The notes beneath the pieces are model-generated. The model did not search any database and had not been told where the DNA came from. It saw nothing but the letters and a program-made list of their open reading frames with translations. 52,503 nucleotides of DNA from positions 1 to 52,503 of the forward strand of contig NZ_JAFBAR010000034.1 of assembly GCF_019247635.1 (NCBI RefSeq). The letters run 5' to 3'. Shown in pieces: positions 43,083 through 52,503 of this stretch (within the stretch, counting starts at the first letter, position 1; each line of letters starts with the position of its first letter). Position numbers and translations under genes: made by a program. The stretch is from Mycobacterium sp. GTDB taxonomy: Bacteria; Actinomycetota; Actinomycetes; Mycobacteriales; Mycobacteriaceae.

Positions 43083-45155
43083 CTATTCGGCCGGATTCCA
43101 CGCGTGGTCGATGACATCGGGCGGTTGCTGAGCCTGGAATCGCTCGCGCTCGGTGCGGCGGCGTTTGATCCGTAACCGGGCATCGGCAGGCACGGTCACT
43201 AGTTCGTCGCAGGTCAGGTAGTACGCGTCGGCGACGGTATCGATCAGGTCGGCGGTGACGCGGCGCGACCCCAGTTCGCGCAATGTCACCCGGAACTCGT
43301 GGGTGTAGCGCAACGTGGTGTCGTGCGCCAGTTCACGGGAAGCGCGGACGCTGTCGGCCCACCGTTGGGACAGCGACGGCGTCGGCGCGGGTTCGGCCGG
43401 CACCGACGCCAGTTCCGATGCCGCCACCAGCAGCAGCGCCGGGTCGTCACCAAACGTTGGGTTGGCCAACTCGGCTTCCCCTGGACCGCGGTGTGCGACC
43501 TGGGCGACCGCGGCTTCGACAGCCGCAGCGGCTCGCGGTGACAGCGCACGGACACTGCCCAGGTTGCCCTCCCGGGCCAGTGCGCACAGTGGCGGATCAG
43601 CGCGCAAAACCGTTGCCAGGGCCGCGATTTCGACACTGACGCGGCTGCTTTCCATGATCGCCCCCAGCCCGGACACGCCGGACCCCCGCACACCCGTGTC
43701 GATTACCCACAGGCCGGTGAGGATCCAACCTTGGTGAATCCGGTCCCGCAACAACCGAATCCGTACTTCCAGGCCGGCGTTCGGCAGCTCGGCGAGCTGC
43801 TCGGCGTCCAGGTGCTCTGCCATGGCGGCGGTGTGATAAGCCCTCGTGTCGGCCCGGAGATGGCGCATCAAGGCAAACGAGCGGGCGGTGACGACCGTCT
43901 TGGCGACCGACCCCAGCGCTCCGTCCGCGAGCGGTGGTTTCCCGAACGGCAGGAGGTCGCCGACCCGCGGTTGCTCACCCAGGGCTTGCTGGGCCACGGC
44001 CTCTTCGTTCCAGCCGGGCAGTTGGGCCGCCGCAACGAGGTTCGCCGACACCCCGACGTAGGGGCGGTGGCCGAAGACCGCGATGGCCCTGCTCGTCCAT
44101 TCGTCGGCGACCACGTCGCCCAGCGCCAACACCCGTCCCATCGCGCGACTGGCCATGTGCAGGCCACTCAACTGAACGTCCAACGTCATCGGCGTCAACG
44201 GTCCGGGCAGCGCCTCGGCAAGGCTGGTCGCGCTGAAAACCGGGAACCTCGGGTCGATCCGGTCGTCGAATTCGCCTTCCATCCCGTCGGGTGCGGCTGA
44301 GCGCAGGGGCAAATCGTTGGCGGGCTCGAGCCACGGCAGCGGCTCCACGGGCAGCGCCAGTTGACCCGATGAGTCGGTCGCGCCCGCGGGCCCGAGCCTG
44401 CGGCCCACCAGCCCACGGCCCGTATCGACGAGCGCCTGCAGCGCCTGCCAGCCGTACTCGAAGCCCCAATCTTCTTGTGCCGCAGTAATATCCATCTCCG
44501 GAATCAGGTCTGCCCAGCCGTGCACCCGGTGCAGCCGCAACCGCGGATCGACGGAACGCAACAGCCGCCACGCGGTGATCACGTTGGTGGTGTCCGGGGT
44601 GGCCAGGTCCACCGTCCCGGTGCGGTCGGTGCTAAGCGCCAACACCAGGAAGCGGACCAGATCATCGAGATGCAGCACCCGCATCGGCCGCTCTGAGACC
44701 TTGGCCCGCAGCACGGAGGCGACGGTGCGGCAGACCATCCAGTCGAGTTGGCGACCGACAGGCGGGGCGACGCGGATGACCAGGCTCGGTGCCCAACCCG
44801 TCGACACCAACGTCTCAGTCGGTCGGTACAGCTCCGGCGGCCCCGCCGCCTGAGAGACATACAACAGCCTCGCACCGGTGCGAGCGGCCGCATGGGCCAC
44901 ATGCGCGACGCCGCTGAGGCCCGCGCCACCGGGCGCGGTGTCGTCAAGCGGGGCGAGGTGGATCACCGCGTCGGCTTCGGCGGCCAGGTCCTGAAGCACC
45001 GGGTCGCGCAATGACGCGCGAACGAATTGGACGCGGGGATCCAGACGGCCGTGCGGGCGCTCGGCGATGCCGCTGACGGTGTGCCCCGCCGCGATCAGCT
45101 GTCGCGCGACGAACCGCCCGACGGTACCGGTGGCGTCGGTAACCAGGACCTGCAC
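43083..45155 (-). CDS. NAD-dependent epimerase fused to PEP-utilising-enzyme-like domain, truncated (Rv2047c-like)
   Basis: The 690-residue product has an extended-SDR N-terminal domain (about 1-270): VLVTDATGTVGRFVARQL, AVIHLAPLDD, ARLLYVSQAAG and a downstream NmrA-like half. From about 290 on it resembles the central domain of rifampicin phosphotransferase/PEP synthase proteins: FSATSLAEALPGPLTPMTL, FNCYE-like helices are absent, YLTCDELVTVP and LRIKRRRTERERFQAQQPP near the end. The swivelling phosphohistidine domain (a TxxGGxxSH motif) that should come next is missing. Rv2047c is about 850 residues, so some 160 residues seem lost. No ATP-grasp domain is present. Activity is doubtful. Confidence 0.75.
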   Translation of the reverse strand: MQVLVTDATGTVGRFVARQLIAAGHTVSGIAERPHGRLDPRVQFVRASLRDPVLQDLAAEADAVIHLAPLDDTAPGGAGLSGVAHVAHAAARTGARLLYVSQAAGPPELYRPTETLVSTGWAPSLVIRVAPPVGRQLDWMVCRTVASVLRAKVSERPMRVLHLDDLVRFLVLALSTDRTGTVDLATPDTTNVITAWRLLRSVDPRLRLHRVHGWADLIPEMDITAAQEDWGFEYGWQALQALVDTGRGLVGRRLGPAGATDSSGQLALPVEPLPWLEPANDLPLRSAAPDGMEGEFDDRIDPRFPVFSATSLAEALPGPLTPMTLDVQLSGLHMASRAMGRVLALGDVVADEWTSRAIAVFGHRPYVGVSANLVAAAQLPGWNEEAVAQQALGEQPRVGDLLPFGKPPLADGALGSVAKTVVTARSFALMRHLRADTRAYHTAAMAEHLDAEQLAELPNAGLEVRIRLLRDRIHQGWILTGLWVIDTGVRGSGVSGLGAIMESSRVSVEIAALATVLRADPPLCALAREGNLGSVRALSPRAAAAVEAAVAQVAHRGPGEAELANPTFGDDPALLLVAASELASVPAEPAPTPSLSQRWADSVRASRELAHDTTLRYTHEFRVTLRELGSRRVTADLIDTVADAYYLTCDELVTVPADARLRIKRRRTERERFQAQQPPDVIDHAWNPAE

Positions 45156-45240
45156 CTGGTGTCACCTCCCCTACCTCGCACCATCGACAATATGCAAGTC
45201 GTTGCAACCCGCGCGACCGTTACCGCCGCCGCGCGTGCTG

Positions 45241-46725
45241 CTACTGCAACGTCGCGCTGCCGTCCGCGGCGACGGCAACCTTGCTACCGGCGATATCCTC
45301 ACTCACCGACGCTTGCACCGCAGCGCGAGCGGTGAGCTGCGCCAGCGTGCGCTCACCGTCGGGCGTGAGCACCGCCACGAAGGCCATCTGCGGTTCGCCG
45401 TCCCGGTCGAACGGCGTCGTCCACGATTCGACGGTGCCGATCCCCTCCCACTCCACCAACCCGTCGCGGGTGGGCTCCTGATCAACCAGCGATTGCACGT
45501 CTTGCCAACGGAATTCGTCCGGCGGTTCGGCGCCGTAGACGCCGAAGCTGTGCTTGGTCAGGTACCCCCCGTTCGCGGTGATTAGGCCACGGCGCCCGGG
45601 ATTGGCCGCCAGCAATTCGGCCATGGTGGCGATCGAATGCAGCACGTAGTTGCTCCATGGGCCACCGGCGAAAGTCAGACCTCCGGTGACGGTGAGCGGC
45701 CGGCCGGGATCGTCGACGGCCAGTCCGAGCTCGGCGGCGGCGACTTGGACAGCGGACGGAAAGCAGGAGTACAGGTCGACGTAGTCGATGTCGTCGATCG
45801 CCCGGCCGGCCAGCTCCAGCGCCCGCGCGCCGGCGATCCGTATGGCGGGCGAGCGGTGCAGTTCGGCGCGCTCGGCGACGGCGGAGGTGTCGTGTGCGTC
45901 GGTGCCCGCGTGCGGATAAACCCACTTTTCCTCCGGGACCCGCAGTCGCCTTGCCTGCTCCACCGACGCCAGGATGAGCGCTGCGCCCTGGTCGACCATG
46001 TTGTTGGAGTTCATCAACTTGGTGTAGGGCCAGCTGATCATTCGGTTCTGCGGGCCGGGGCGGGTGATTTCCTCGGCGGTCACCGGGTTGCGGATCCAGG
46101 CGTGCGGATTATCGACCGCGACGGCGTTGAAGCGCGCCCACAATTCACCGATGCGTCGCCGGTGATCCTCGATCGACTCGCCGTTGGCGATCCGCAACGC
46201 CTGCTCGAACATCGGATACACATAGCCGGGCCGGTCCAGCTTGATTCTGATCTCGGCGTCGCCGGCCATCGGCACGTCGTCGCCGGCCACGTCGGCCATC
46301 GGAACGGAGTCGTCCTGCGTCGTCCACACCAGCTTGCTGCCTTTGGCGCGCAGTCCCCTACGGGTGCGCCAGGTTTCGGCGCCGGCCAGCAGCACCACGC
46401 CGGCCCGGCCCCGCTGGATATCCAGGCAGGCTTGGTTGACCAGCGACTGCGGCACGTTGCCGCCCACGCGGCTGTACAGGGTGGTGAAGTCGCTGGCGTG
46501 GATCCGCTGGCCGAGCAGCAGCCCGGGATCGCGATACTGCGCCGACAGGATGTTCACCACGCGGATGGAGTCGACGCTCTCGAGCGTCTCGGAATCACCA
46601 GCCCGCCTGGCGGCCGCGACCATCAGGTCGATCGGTTCGACGGATCGCGTTTCCGGGTCAATTTCGTCGCGGTGGTTGACCTGCCCGTAACCGATCAAAA
46701 CGGGTGTCCGGGGGGCAACGGGCAT
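45241..46725 (-). CDS. Thiolase-like protein (Rv1867 homologue)
   Basis: The 494-residue protein is a thiolase-superfamily member of the acetyl-CoA acetyltransferase/lipid-transfer type. It starts APRTPVLIGYGQVNHRDE and has NQACLDIQRGRAGVVLLAGAE in place of the classic Cys loop. IDYVDLYSCFPSAVQVAAAEL and LTVTGGLTFAGGPWSNYVLHS, which carry His/Cys-like positions of the second half, and LITANGGYLTKHSFGVYG follow. Length equals Rv1867. It may act on acyl-CoA in lipid or sterol side-chain metabolism; the reaction is not known. Confidence 0.85.
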   Translation of the reverse strand: MPVAPRTPVLIGYGQVNHRDEIDPETRSVEPIDLMVAAARRAGDSETLESVDSIRVVNILSAQYRDPGLLLGQRIHASDFTTLYSRVGGNVPQSLVNQACLDIQRGRAGVVLLAGAETWRTRRGLRAKGSKLVWTTQDDSVPMADVAGDDVPMAGDAEIRIKLDRPGYVYPMFEQALRIANGESIEDHRRRIGELWARFNAVAVDNPHAWIRNPVTAEEITRPGPQNRMISWPYTKLMNSNNMVDQGAALILASVEQARRLRVPEEKWVYPHAGTDAHDTSAVAERAELHRSPAIRIAGARALELAGRAIDDIDYVDLYSCFPSAVQVAAAELGLAVDDPGRPLTVTGGLTFAGGPWSNYVLHSIATMAELLAANPGRRGLITANGGYLTKHSFGVYGAEPPDEFRWQDVQSLVDQEPTRDGLVEWEGIGTVESWTTPFDRDGEPQMAFVAVLTPDGERTLAQLTARAAVQASVSEDIAGSKVAVAADGSATLQ

Positions 46726-46811
46726 GAGTCGAACCTATCGCGGCGGCGATTCGGGTCGCCGCCGGCCATGGGGTCGAGGACAAACCTGACCGGCTACTCT
46801 CCGTGAGGACT

Positions 46812-47714
46812 ATGAGCGCGCACTTGAGCTACCTCGAAGCGGTGATCGTGGGCGCTGCCCAGGGCGTCACCGAACTGTTTCCTGTCTCCAGCCTGGGGCA
46901 TTCGGTGTTGGTGCCGGCGTTGCTCGGCGGGCAATGGGCCCAGGACCTCAACGTCTCCGCCCCGCGATCGCCCTACCTGGCGTTCGTCGTCGGCCTGCAC
47001 GTCGCCACCGCCGCCGCCCTGGTGGTGTTCTTCTGGCGCGACTGGCTGCGCATCGTGGCAGGCTTCGTCTCCTCGCTGCGGCATCGCCGAATCCGGACTC
47101 GTGACGAGCGGCTGGCGTGGCTGATCGTGGTCGGCACCATCCCGGTGGGCCTGGCCGGGCTGGCCCTTGAGCGGCTGTTTCGCACCACGCTCGGCAGGCC
47201 CATCCCGGCGGCCGTGTTCCTGATCCTCAACGGCATCGCCATGTATGTGGGTGAGGTCCTGCGGCGCCGGGCCGCCACCGAAACTGCCGAACTCGAACAA
47301 GTACACGGCCGTGAAGCCGTCGACAACCGGCTTGCGGAGGTGCCGCTGGGCCGGGGTGTGCTGATCGGATCCGCCCAAATCCTCGCCCTGCTGCCCGGCA
47401 TCAGCCGCTCCGGCATCGCCATCGTCGCGGGCCTGTGGCGGGGACTCTCGCACGAGGACTCGGCGCGCTTCTCCTTCCTGCTCGCGACGCCCATCATCCT
47501 GGCCGCCGGCGTCTACAAAATTCCCGAACTGTTCGGGCCGCTGGGGGCCGGAATCGGGGGTCAAGTGCTGGCAGGCAGCATCGCCTCCTTCGGGTGCGCC
47601 TATCTCGCGGTGCGCTACCTGACTAGGTACTTCGAAACCCGCACCCTGACACCGTTCGCCGTCTATTGCGTCCTGGGCGGCGGCGCCAGTCTGGCGTGGC
47701 TCACCCTGCGCTGA
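46812..47714 (+). CDS. Undecaprenyl-diphosphatase (UppP/BacA)-like membrane protein
   Basis: The 300-residue integral membrane protein has both UppP signature loops. The first is AAQGVTELFPVSSLGHSVL near the N-terminus, and the second LLPGISRSGIAIVAGL. About eight hydrophobic segments follow the family layout. The first loop reads SSLGH instead of the usual SSSGH. The enzyme dephosphorylates undecaprenyl diphosphate for cell-wall lipid recycling. It is not at the place of the housekeeping gene (Rv2136c position), so it may be an extra copy. The start is ATG at 46812; an in-frame GTG lies at 46803. Confidence 0.85.
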   Translation: MSAHLSYLEAVIVGAAQGVTELFPVSSLGHSVLVPALLGGQWAQDLNVSAPRSPYLAFVVGLHVATAAALVVFFWRDWLRIVAGFVSSLRHRRIRTRDERLAWLIVVGTIPVGLAGLALERLFRTTLGRPIPAAVFLILNGIAMYVGEVLRRRAATETAELEQVHGREAVDNRLAEVPLGRGVLIGSAQILALLPGISRSGIAIVAGLWRGLSHEDSARFSFLLATPIILAAGVYKIPELFGPLGAGIGGQVLAGSIASFGCAYLAVRYLTRYFETRTLTPFAVYCVLGGGASLAWLTLR

Positions 47715-48219
47715 CCCCCATGCTCCGTCGATAGCGCACCTCTTCCGCCGGCACGTTGCCGAACACCGCCGTCTTGCGGGTGCCGTCAAAGCTCCACCCG
47801 TCGCGTTCGTAGAACCGCCGAGCGCGGACGTTGCCGTCCAGCACCCACAGCACAGCGACCGCGACACCCCGTCCGCGTAGCCGCTCGCGGGCGGCGCTGA
47901 TGAGCCTGCGCCCGATCCCGGTGCCGACGTGTGCGGGAGCGACGTAGAGGGCCATCAATTCACCGAAATTCGGCAACTCGATGTCCCTGCACAGGCCGAT
48001 TGTGGCGAAGCCGCAGATCTCCGGATCGTCGACCGCAACCAGCGTGGACGGCCAAAGCCCCACGCGGCCAAAGGTATATCGGCGGGCGAAGTCGTCAGGA
48101 GCCAGCGCGTCAAGGTAGTCCTGGGCGATGAGGCCGCGGTATGCCGTCTGCCATGACTGGACGTGCACCCGTGCGACGGCGTATGCGTCGTTCGGGACGG
48201 CCGGGCGCACCTCGGTCAT
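47701..48219 (-). CDS. GNAT-family N-acetyltransferase
   Basis: The 172-residue product has a GNAT fold: EVRPAVPNDAYAVARVHVQSW at the start, LMALYVAPAHVGTGIGRRLI as motif A for acetyl-CoA binding, and VLWVLDGNVRARRFYERDGW as motif B. The substrate is unknown. The ATG at 48219 is preferred since the longer frame runs into the next divergent gene's leader. It converges on the UppP-like gene with a 14-bp overlap and diverges from the SDR at 48308. Confidence 0.87.
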   Translation of the reverse strand: MTEVRPAVPNDAYAVARVHVQSWQTAYRGLIAQDYLDALAPDDFARRYTFGRVGLWPSTLVAVDDPEICGFATIGLCRDIELPNFGELMALYVAPAHVGTGIGRRLISAARERLRGRGVAVAVLWVLDGNVRARRFYERDGWSFDGTRKTAVFGNVPAEEVRYRRSMGVSAG

Positions 48220-48307
48220 CGTCCCAGTATCGACGGCGTTATTGCGCAGCTCGGGTTCGAGTGCTGTGCTTACTGAGTTGACACCCGTCAAGAATTGGAG
48301 CGCGGAC

Positions 48308-49156
48308 GTGGCGGACACGGAATCGGTCGGGGCCAAAATTCACGACAAAGTCATTGTCATCACCGGCGGGGCGCGCGGGATCGGACTGGCCACCGCGACC
48401 GCGCTGCACCAACTGGGCGCCAAGGTCGCGATCGGTGACATTGACGAGGCAATGGTGAAGGTGTCCGGCGCCGACCTCGGCCTCGAGGTGTACGACAAAC
48501 TCGATGTCACCGATAAGGATTCGTTCGCTGACTTTCTCGACCAGGTCGAGCGACAACTCGGACCGATCGACGTCCTGATCAACAACGCCGGCATCATGCC
48601 CGTCGGTCGCATCATCGACGAGTCCGATGCAGTCACTCGGCGCATTTTGGACATCAACATCTACGCCGTGATCCTGGGCAGCAAGCTGGCGGTGCAGCGC
48701 ATGCTCCCGCGCGGATCCGGACACGTCATCAACGTCGCTTCGATGGCCGGGGAGCTCTACGCCGCCGGGCTGGCCAGCTACTGCGCCAGCAAGCACGCGG
48801 TGGTCGCATTCACCGATTCGGCAAGGCTCGAGTACCGCAATGCCGGCGTGAAGTTCTCGATGGTGTTGCCGTCGTTCGTCAACACCGAACTGACCGCGGG
48901 CACCAAGGGAGCCAGAGGATTCAGGAACGCCGAGCCGTCAGAAATCGCCGACGCGATCGTCGGGCTGGTGGTTCGCCCCAAGCCGCGGGTGCGCGTCACC
49001 AAGGTGGCCGGCGCGATGGTGGTGTCGCAGAGGTTCATGCCGCGCGCACTCGCCGAAGGCCTCAACCGGCTCCTCGGCGGCGAGCATGTTTTCACCGATG
49101 ACGTCGACGTCGAACAGCGCAGGGCCTACGAGGCCAGGGCGCGGGGCGAAGAGTAA
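48308..49156 (+). CDS. Short-chain dehydrogenase/reductase (Rv1865c-like)
   Basis: The 282-residue SDR has [15 protein letters not shown], the NNAG motif [11 protein letters not shown], catalytic Ser in VASMAGELY and YxxxK in [11 protein letters not shown]. The C-terminal extension is basic and hydrophobic ([17 protein letters not shown]), as in membrane-associated mycobacterial SDRs. The substrate is unknown. The GTG at 48308 has GGAG eight bases upstream. Place after the Rv1867-type gene agrees with the M. tuberculosis order. Confidence 0.88.
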   Translation: MADTESVGAKIHDKVIVITGGARGIGLATATALHQLGAKVAIGDIDEAMVKVSGADLGLEVYDKLDVTDKDSFADFLDQVERQLGPIDVLINNAGIMPVGRIIDESDAVTRRILDINIYAVILGSKLAVQRMLPRGSGHVINVASMAGELYAAGLASYCASKHAVVAFTDSARLEYRNAGVKFSMVLPSFVNTELTAGTKGARGFRNAEPSEIADAIVGLVVRPKPRVRVTKVAGAMVVSQRFMPRALAEGLNRLLGGEHVFTDDVDVEQRRAYEARARGEE

Positions 49157-49202
49157 TACCCACGCAGGGCACCGCTCACCGGGGGCGTGGAGAATCGGCC
49201 AG

Positions 49203-51587
49203 ATGAGCCCCGCAGCCCTTTCCGACGACGAACTGACCCACCTCGACGCGTACTGGCGCGCCGCCAACTACGTTTCCGTGGGGCAGATCTACCTGCTGGA
49301 CAACCCGCTGCTGTCCGAGCCGCTGGCGGCCGAGCATGTCAAACCCCGGCTGCTGGGACATTGGGGCACCACGCCCGGGCTCAACCTCCTCTACGCGCAC
49401 CTCAACCGAATCATCCGCGACCGCGACGCCAACGTCATCTACATCACCGGGCCCGGCCACGGCGGCCCCGGTTTGGTGGCCAACGCCTATCTCGAAGGGA
49501 CCTACAGCGAGGTCTACACCGGGATCGAGGAAAACACCGACGGGTTGCGAAAGCTGTTCCGCCAGTTCTCCTTTCCCGGCGGCATCCCCAGCCATGTCGC
49601 CGCCCAGACTCCGGGATCCATCCATGAAGGCGGCGAACTCGGCTACGCGCTGGTGCATGCGTACGGCGCCGCCTTCGATAATCCCGACCTGGTGGTCGCC
49701 TGCGTGATCGGTGACGGCGAGGCCGAGACCGGGCCGTTGGCCGCCGGCTGGCACTCCAACAAATTCCTGAACCCGGCCGTGGACGGAGCCGTGCTCCCGA
49801 TCCTGCATCTCAACGGATACAAGATTGCCAATCCGACTGTGCTGGCGCGTATTCCGCACACCGAGCTGGAATCGTTGTTGCGCGGCTACGGGTATCGGCC
49901 GATCACTGTCTCCGGCGAGCAACCCGTCGAGGTGCACCGGCAATTGGCGGCCGCGTTGGACGACGCGTTCGACGACATCGCGACCATTCAGCGCGCGGCC
50001 CGCAGCGGTGAGCGGACCGACCGGCCGGTGTGGCCGATGATCGTGCTGCGCACCCCGAAAGGCTGGACCGGGCCCAAGCTGGTGGACGGCGAGAAGGTGG
50101 AGGGGACCTGGCGGTCACACCAGGTTCCGCTGGCGGCAACGCACGAAAACCCCGAGCACCGCGCGCAACTCGAAGAGTGGCTGCGCAGTTACCACCCCGA
50201 GGAGTTGTTCGACGCGCACGGCTCGCTGCGAGCCGAACTGCGCGCGCTGGCGCCGAAAGGCCAGCGCCGGATGAGTGACAACCCGCACGCCAACGGCGGG
50301 CTGTTGCTGCGCGACCTGGATTTGCCCGACTTCCGTGACTATGCGGTCGAGGTCACCCAGCCGGCGGCCAAAACCCATGAGGCCACCCGCGTGCTGGGAA
50401 CTTTTCTGCGCGACGTCATCACCCGCAACCTCGACCGCTTCCGGCTCATGGGCCCCGACGAGACCGCCTCCAACAGGCTGTCCGCGGTCTTCGAGTCGAC
50501 CGACAAGGTCTGGCTTTCCGAAACCGGACCCGACGATGACCACCTGGCCCCGGACGGCCGAGTGATGGAGGTGCTGTCCGAACACCTGTGCCAGGGCTGG
50601 CTGGAGGGCTATCTGCTGACCGGCCGCCACGGTCTGTTCAACTGTTACGAGGCGTTCGTGCACATCGTCGACTCGATGTTCAACCAGCACGCGAAATGGC
50701 TCTCCACCAGCCGCGAGCTGCCGTGGCGGCAGCCCATCGCGTCGCTGAACTACCTGCTGAGCTCGCACGTGTGGCGCCAAGACCACAATGGGGCGTCGCA
50801 TCAGGACCCCGGATTCATCGACCTGGTGGCCAACAAGCGCGCCGAAGTGGTACGGGTCTATCTGCCTCCGGACGGCAACACGCTGCTGTCCGTGGCCGAC
50901 CACTGCCTGCGCAGCCGGGACTACGTCAACGTCATCGTCGCCGGCAAACAGCCGGCGTTGTCGTACCTGTCGATGGACGAAGCGATCCTGCACTGCACCC
51001 GCGGGCTGGGGATCTGGGAGTGGGCCAGCAGCCCGGGATGTGCGGGGTCTGAGCCTTCGGTGGTGTTGGCCTGCGCCGGGGACGTCCCCACCCTGGAGAC
51101 GCTGGCGGCCGCCGACATCCTGCGACGGGAGCTGCCCGATCTCAGGGTGCGGGTGGTCAACGTCGTCGACCTGATGCGCCTGCAGCCGGATTCCGAACAC
51201 CCACATGGGTTGCCCGACAAGGAGTTTGACGCGTTATTCACCAGCGACAAGCCGGTCATCTTCGCCTATCACGGCTATCCGTGGCTGATCCACCGCCTCA
51301 CCTACAGCCGGACCAATCACGGGCACATGCATGTGCGCGGGTTCAAGGAGCGCGGCACCACGACGACGCCGTTCGACATGGTGATGCTCAATGACCTGGA
51401 CCGCTTCCACTTGGTCATGGACGTCATCGACCGCGTCGAAGGGCTGGCCAGCCGGGCCGCGGTGCTGCGCCAGCGGATGGCCGATGCCCGCCTGGCCGCG
51501 CGTCGGTACACGCGTGAGCACGGCGAGGACGACCCGCAGATTGCAAACTGGACCTGGGAGTTGAGCGAGCGGAACGAACGGCAGTGA
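49203..51587 (+). CDS. xfp: Phosphoketolase (xylulose-5-phosphate/fructose-6-phosphate)
   Basis: The 794-residue TPP enzyme has all phosphoketolase marks: [35 protein letters not shown] near 82, [14 protein letters not shown], the TPP motif [19 protein letters not shown] near 170, and [15 protein letters not shown]. It splits xylulose-5-P or fructose-6-P with phosphate to give acetyl phosphate and a shorter sugar phosphate. The ATG at 49203 gives the family length (about 790); the longer frame overlaps the SDR gene. A GTGA overlap joins it to the MOSC gene. I see no acetate kinase or phosphotransacetylase nearby. Confidence 0.95.
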   Translation: MSPAALSDDELTHLDAYWRAANYVSVGQIYLLDNPLLSEPLAAEHVKPRLLGHWGTTPGLNLLYAHLNRIIRDRDANVIYITGPGHGGPGLVANAYLEGTYSEVYTGIEENTDGLRKLFRQFSFPGGIPSHVAAQTPGSIHEGGELGYALVHAYGAAFDNPDLVVACVIGDGEAETGPLAAGWHSNKFLNPAVDGAVLPILHLNGYKIANPTVLARIPHTELESLLRGYGYRPITVSGEQPVEVHRQLAAALDDAFDDIATIQRAARSGERTDRPVWPMIVLRTPKGWTGPKLVDGEKVEGTWRSHQVPLAATHENPEHRAQLEEWLRSYHPEELFDAHGSLRAELRALAPKGQRRMSDNPHANGGLLLRDLDLPDFRDYAVEVTQPAAKTHEATRVLGTFLRDVITRNLDRFRLMGPDETASNRLSAVFESTDKVWLSETGPDDDHLAPDGRVMEVLSEHLCQGWLEGYLLTGRHGLFNCYEAFVHIVDSMFNQHAKWLSTSRELPWRQPIASLNYLLSSHVWRQDHNGASHQDPGFIDLVANKRAEVVRVYLPPDGNTLLSVADHCLRSRDYVNVIVAGKQPALSYLSMDEAILHCTRGLGIWEWASSPGCAGSEPSVVLACAGDVPTLETLAAADILRRELPDLRVRVVNVVDLMRLQPDSEHPHGLPDKEFDALFTSDKPVIFAYHGYPWLIHRLTYSRTNHGHMHVRGFKERGTTTTPFDMVMLNDLDRFHLVMDVIDRVEGLASRAAVLRQRMADARLAARRYTREHGEDDPQIANWTWELSERNERQ

Positions 51588-52273
51588 GAGACGGGAGCGA
51601 CGGGAATGTGTTGGCGGTCAACGTCGCTCGAGTACGAGCGAATCCCGATCCGCGCGCGCACTCGAAAATCACCGGCATCGACAAGGTGCCGGTGACACAC
51701 GCGGTCATGGTGCGGGCACCGGGGCCGATGCACGGTGGCCTTGGCAGCGGACTGGTCGGCGACACGATCGGTAATCCAAAGCTCCACGGCGGTGACGACC
51801 AGGCGGTCTACGCGTACGCGCGCGAAGACCTCGACCACTGGGAAGCTCAACTCCAGCGCACGCTCAGCGACGGAATCTTCGGCGAGAACCTGACCACCTC
51901 GGGAATCGATGTGACAGGAGCGCGCATCGGTGAACGCTGGCGCGTTGGCACCGACGGCTTGGTATTGGAGGTCTCCGCCCCCCGGACACCGTGCCGCACG
52001 TTCGTGGCATTCCTGGGTCTGAATCACTGGATCAAGACGTTCACGCAGGCAGCAAAGCCCGGCGCCTACTTTCGCGTCATCTCGCCCGGGACGGTGCGTG
52101 CCGGCGACGCGATCGCCATCGATTACCGTCCCGACCACGACGTGACCATCGGCCTGGCATTTCGCGCCCGCATGACCCAGCCACAGCTTCTTCCCCGGCT
52201 GCTGCTGGCAGACGGGTTGTCGGCCGAGCTCAAGGACTATGCCCGTCGGCGGTTGGCGGCCAGCGGCGGTTGA
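51584..52273 (+). CDS. MOSC domain-containing protein
   Basis: The 229-residue product has the MOSC pattern: VLAVNVARV at the N-terminus, [35 protein letters not shown], and [17 protein letters not shown] with the conserved Cys. MOSC proteins bind sulfur or molybdenum cofactor and take part in reductive detoxification of N-hydroxylated compounds. The GTG at 51584 overlaps the phosphoketolase stop; a GTG at 51608 gives a more typical family start with GGGAG upstream. Coupling with phosphoketolase has no obvious metabolic logic. Confidence 0.88.
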   Translation: MRDGSDGNVLAVNVARVRANPDPRAHSKITGIDKVPVTHAVMVRAPGPMHGGLGSGLVGDTIGNPKLHGGDDQAVYAYAREDLDHWEAQLQRTLSDGIFGENLTTSGIDVTGARIGERWRVGTDGLVLEVSAPRTPCRTFVAFLGLNHWIKTFTQAAKPGAYFRVISPGTVRAGDAIAIDYRPDHDVTIGLAFRARMTQPQLLPRLLLADGLSAELKDYARRRLAASGG

Positions 52274-52298
52274 GTGGCGATCGCAAGCGGGTCGCCAC
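52274..52298 (+). terminator. Hairpin downstream of the MOSC gene
   Basis: Arms GTGGCGA (52274-52280) and TCGCCAC (52292-52298) form a 7-bp stem with an 11-base loop directly after the MOSC stop. There is no U-tract. It is a moderate terminator candidate. Confidence 0.45.
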
Positions 52299-52347
52299 CA
52301 TAAAGCCGCCTGAGCCGGCCGGACCCGAAGGTAGACTCGGCCGGACG

Positions 52348-52503
52348 ATGTCCGAGCACGAATCCCCCGCAATGGTCGAGCCGTTCCGGCTCTACGCGGA
52401 TGTGGCCGTCGTGGTCGCAGTGCTGGTGGTGACCAACCTGCTCGCGCACTTCACCACGCCATGGGCGAGTGTGGCTACCGTCCCGGTCGCCGCCGCCGGG
52501 TTG
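52348..52503 (+). CDS. Integral membrane protein, N-terminal part (3' truncated by window edge)
   Basis: Fifty-two codons are visible from the ATG at 52348. A short polar start (MSEHESPAMVEPF) leads to a transmembrane helix ADVAVVVAVLVVTNLLAHF and the beginning of a second. It could be the start of a CPBP-type intramembrane protease-like protein (the Rv1863c position in M. tuberculosis), but the motif region lies outside the window. Confidence 0.55.
   Translation, partial: MSEHESPAMVEPFRLYADVAVVVAVLVVTNLLAHFTTPWASVATVPVAAAGL

Noticed and set aside
42907..43101. A 64-codon minus-strand frame past the epimerase fusion
   Set aside because: The composition is unlike a protein; the crotonase-like tail is in a different frame.

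Overview
This window is chromosomal DNA of a slow-growing-type non-tuberculous Mycobacterium. The codon use is uniformly high-GC. The gene set is mycobacterial: antigen 85B, an RpfC-like resuscitation factor, a secreted chorismate mutase, LppE, CYP140, BfrA/Bfd, GlnA3, LldD2 and DUF7159. Gene order follows the M. tuberculosis Rv1901 to Rv1865c block in reverse, with many inserted and lost genes. The species cannot be fixed from sequence alone. I saw no tRNA, rRNA, CRISPR array, prophage or intact insertion sequence.

Layout. (1) 1-5245: end of a glycosyltransferase-like gene, a Gly-X-Y repeat protein, cinA, a scar holding the first codons of lipJ and the last codons of a PE_PGRS gene, the Rv1898-type protein, dtd, an SAM methyltransferase and an HAD phosphatase. 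(2) 5242-14364: an oxidative region. It has a Baeyer-Villiger-type monooxygenase with a zinc alcohol dehydrogenase, a membrane protein, a nitronate-monooxygenase-like flavoprotein, small membrane and secreted proteins, then a CYP125-type P450 with a second zinc dehydrogenase and a YceI protein. Three sites matching the KstR operator TnnAACnnGTTnnA lie just before the membrane protein, the flavoprotein and the P450, so much of this region is probably in the sterol regulon. (3) 14361-21312: DUF7159 protein, fbpB, secreted chorismate mutase behind a perfect 18-bp hairpin, rpfC, and the SRPBCC-SDR-lppE-cyp140 run. (4) 21077-24979: alkane hydroxylase whose frame runs antisense into cyp140, a Tat-exported class I cholesterol-oxidase homologue lacking the catalytic Glu, and a SnoaL/epoxide-hydrolase-like protein. 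(5) 24998-32266: a seven-gene minus-strand run headed by bfrA, continuing through a DHA2 transporter, a CMD protein, glnA3, an amidohydrolase, an acyltransferase and an SRPBCC protein. It diverges from bfd across two identical IdeR iron boxes. (6) 32259-37549: crotonase, F420/PPOX protein, EthD-like protein, GH13 glucosidase, DUF1810, LldD2 and a small secreted peptide. (7) 37637-43081: CGNR regulator with palindromic operator, Lon protease, and short accessory genes (Ddn-like, TfoX-N, HhH protein, DUF72). (8) 43083-52503: an epimerase/PEP-utilising fusion that has lost its phosphohistidine domain, thiolase-like protein, UppP-like phosphatase, GNAT, SDR, phosphoketolase, MOSC protein and the start of a membrane protein.

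How the parts fit. The window is rich in lipid and sterol oxidation functions (CYP125 paralogue, cholesterol-oxidase homologue, AlkB, Baeyer-Villiger enzyme, two zinc dehydrogenases), in cell-envelope and secreted proteins, and in an iron-storage operon linked to glutamine-synthetase-like nitrogen metabolism. Homology calls come from recognising motifs and remembered family sequences; no database search was run.
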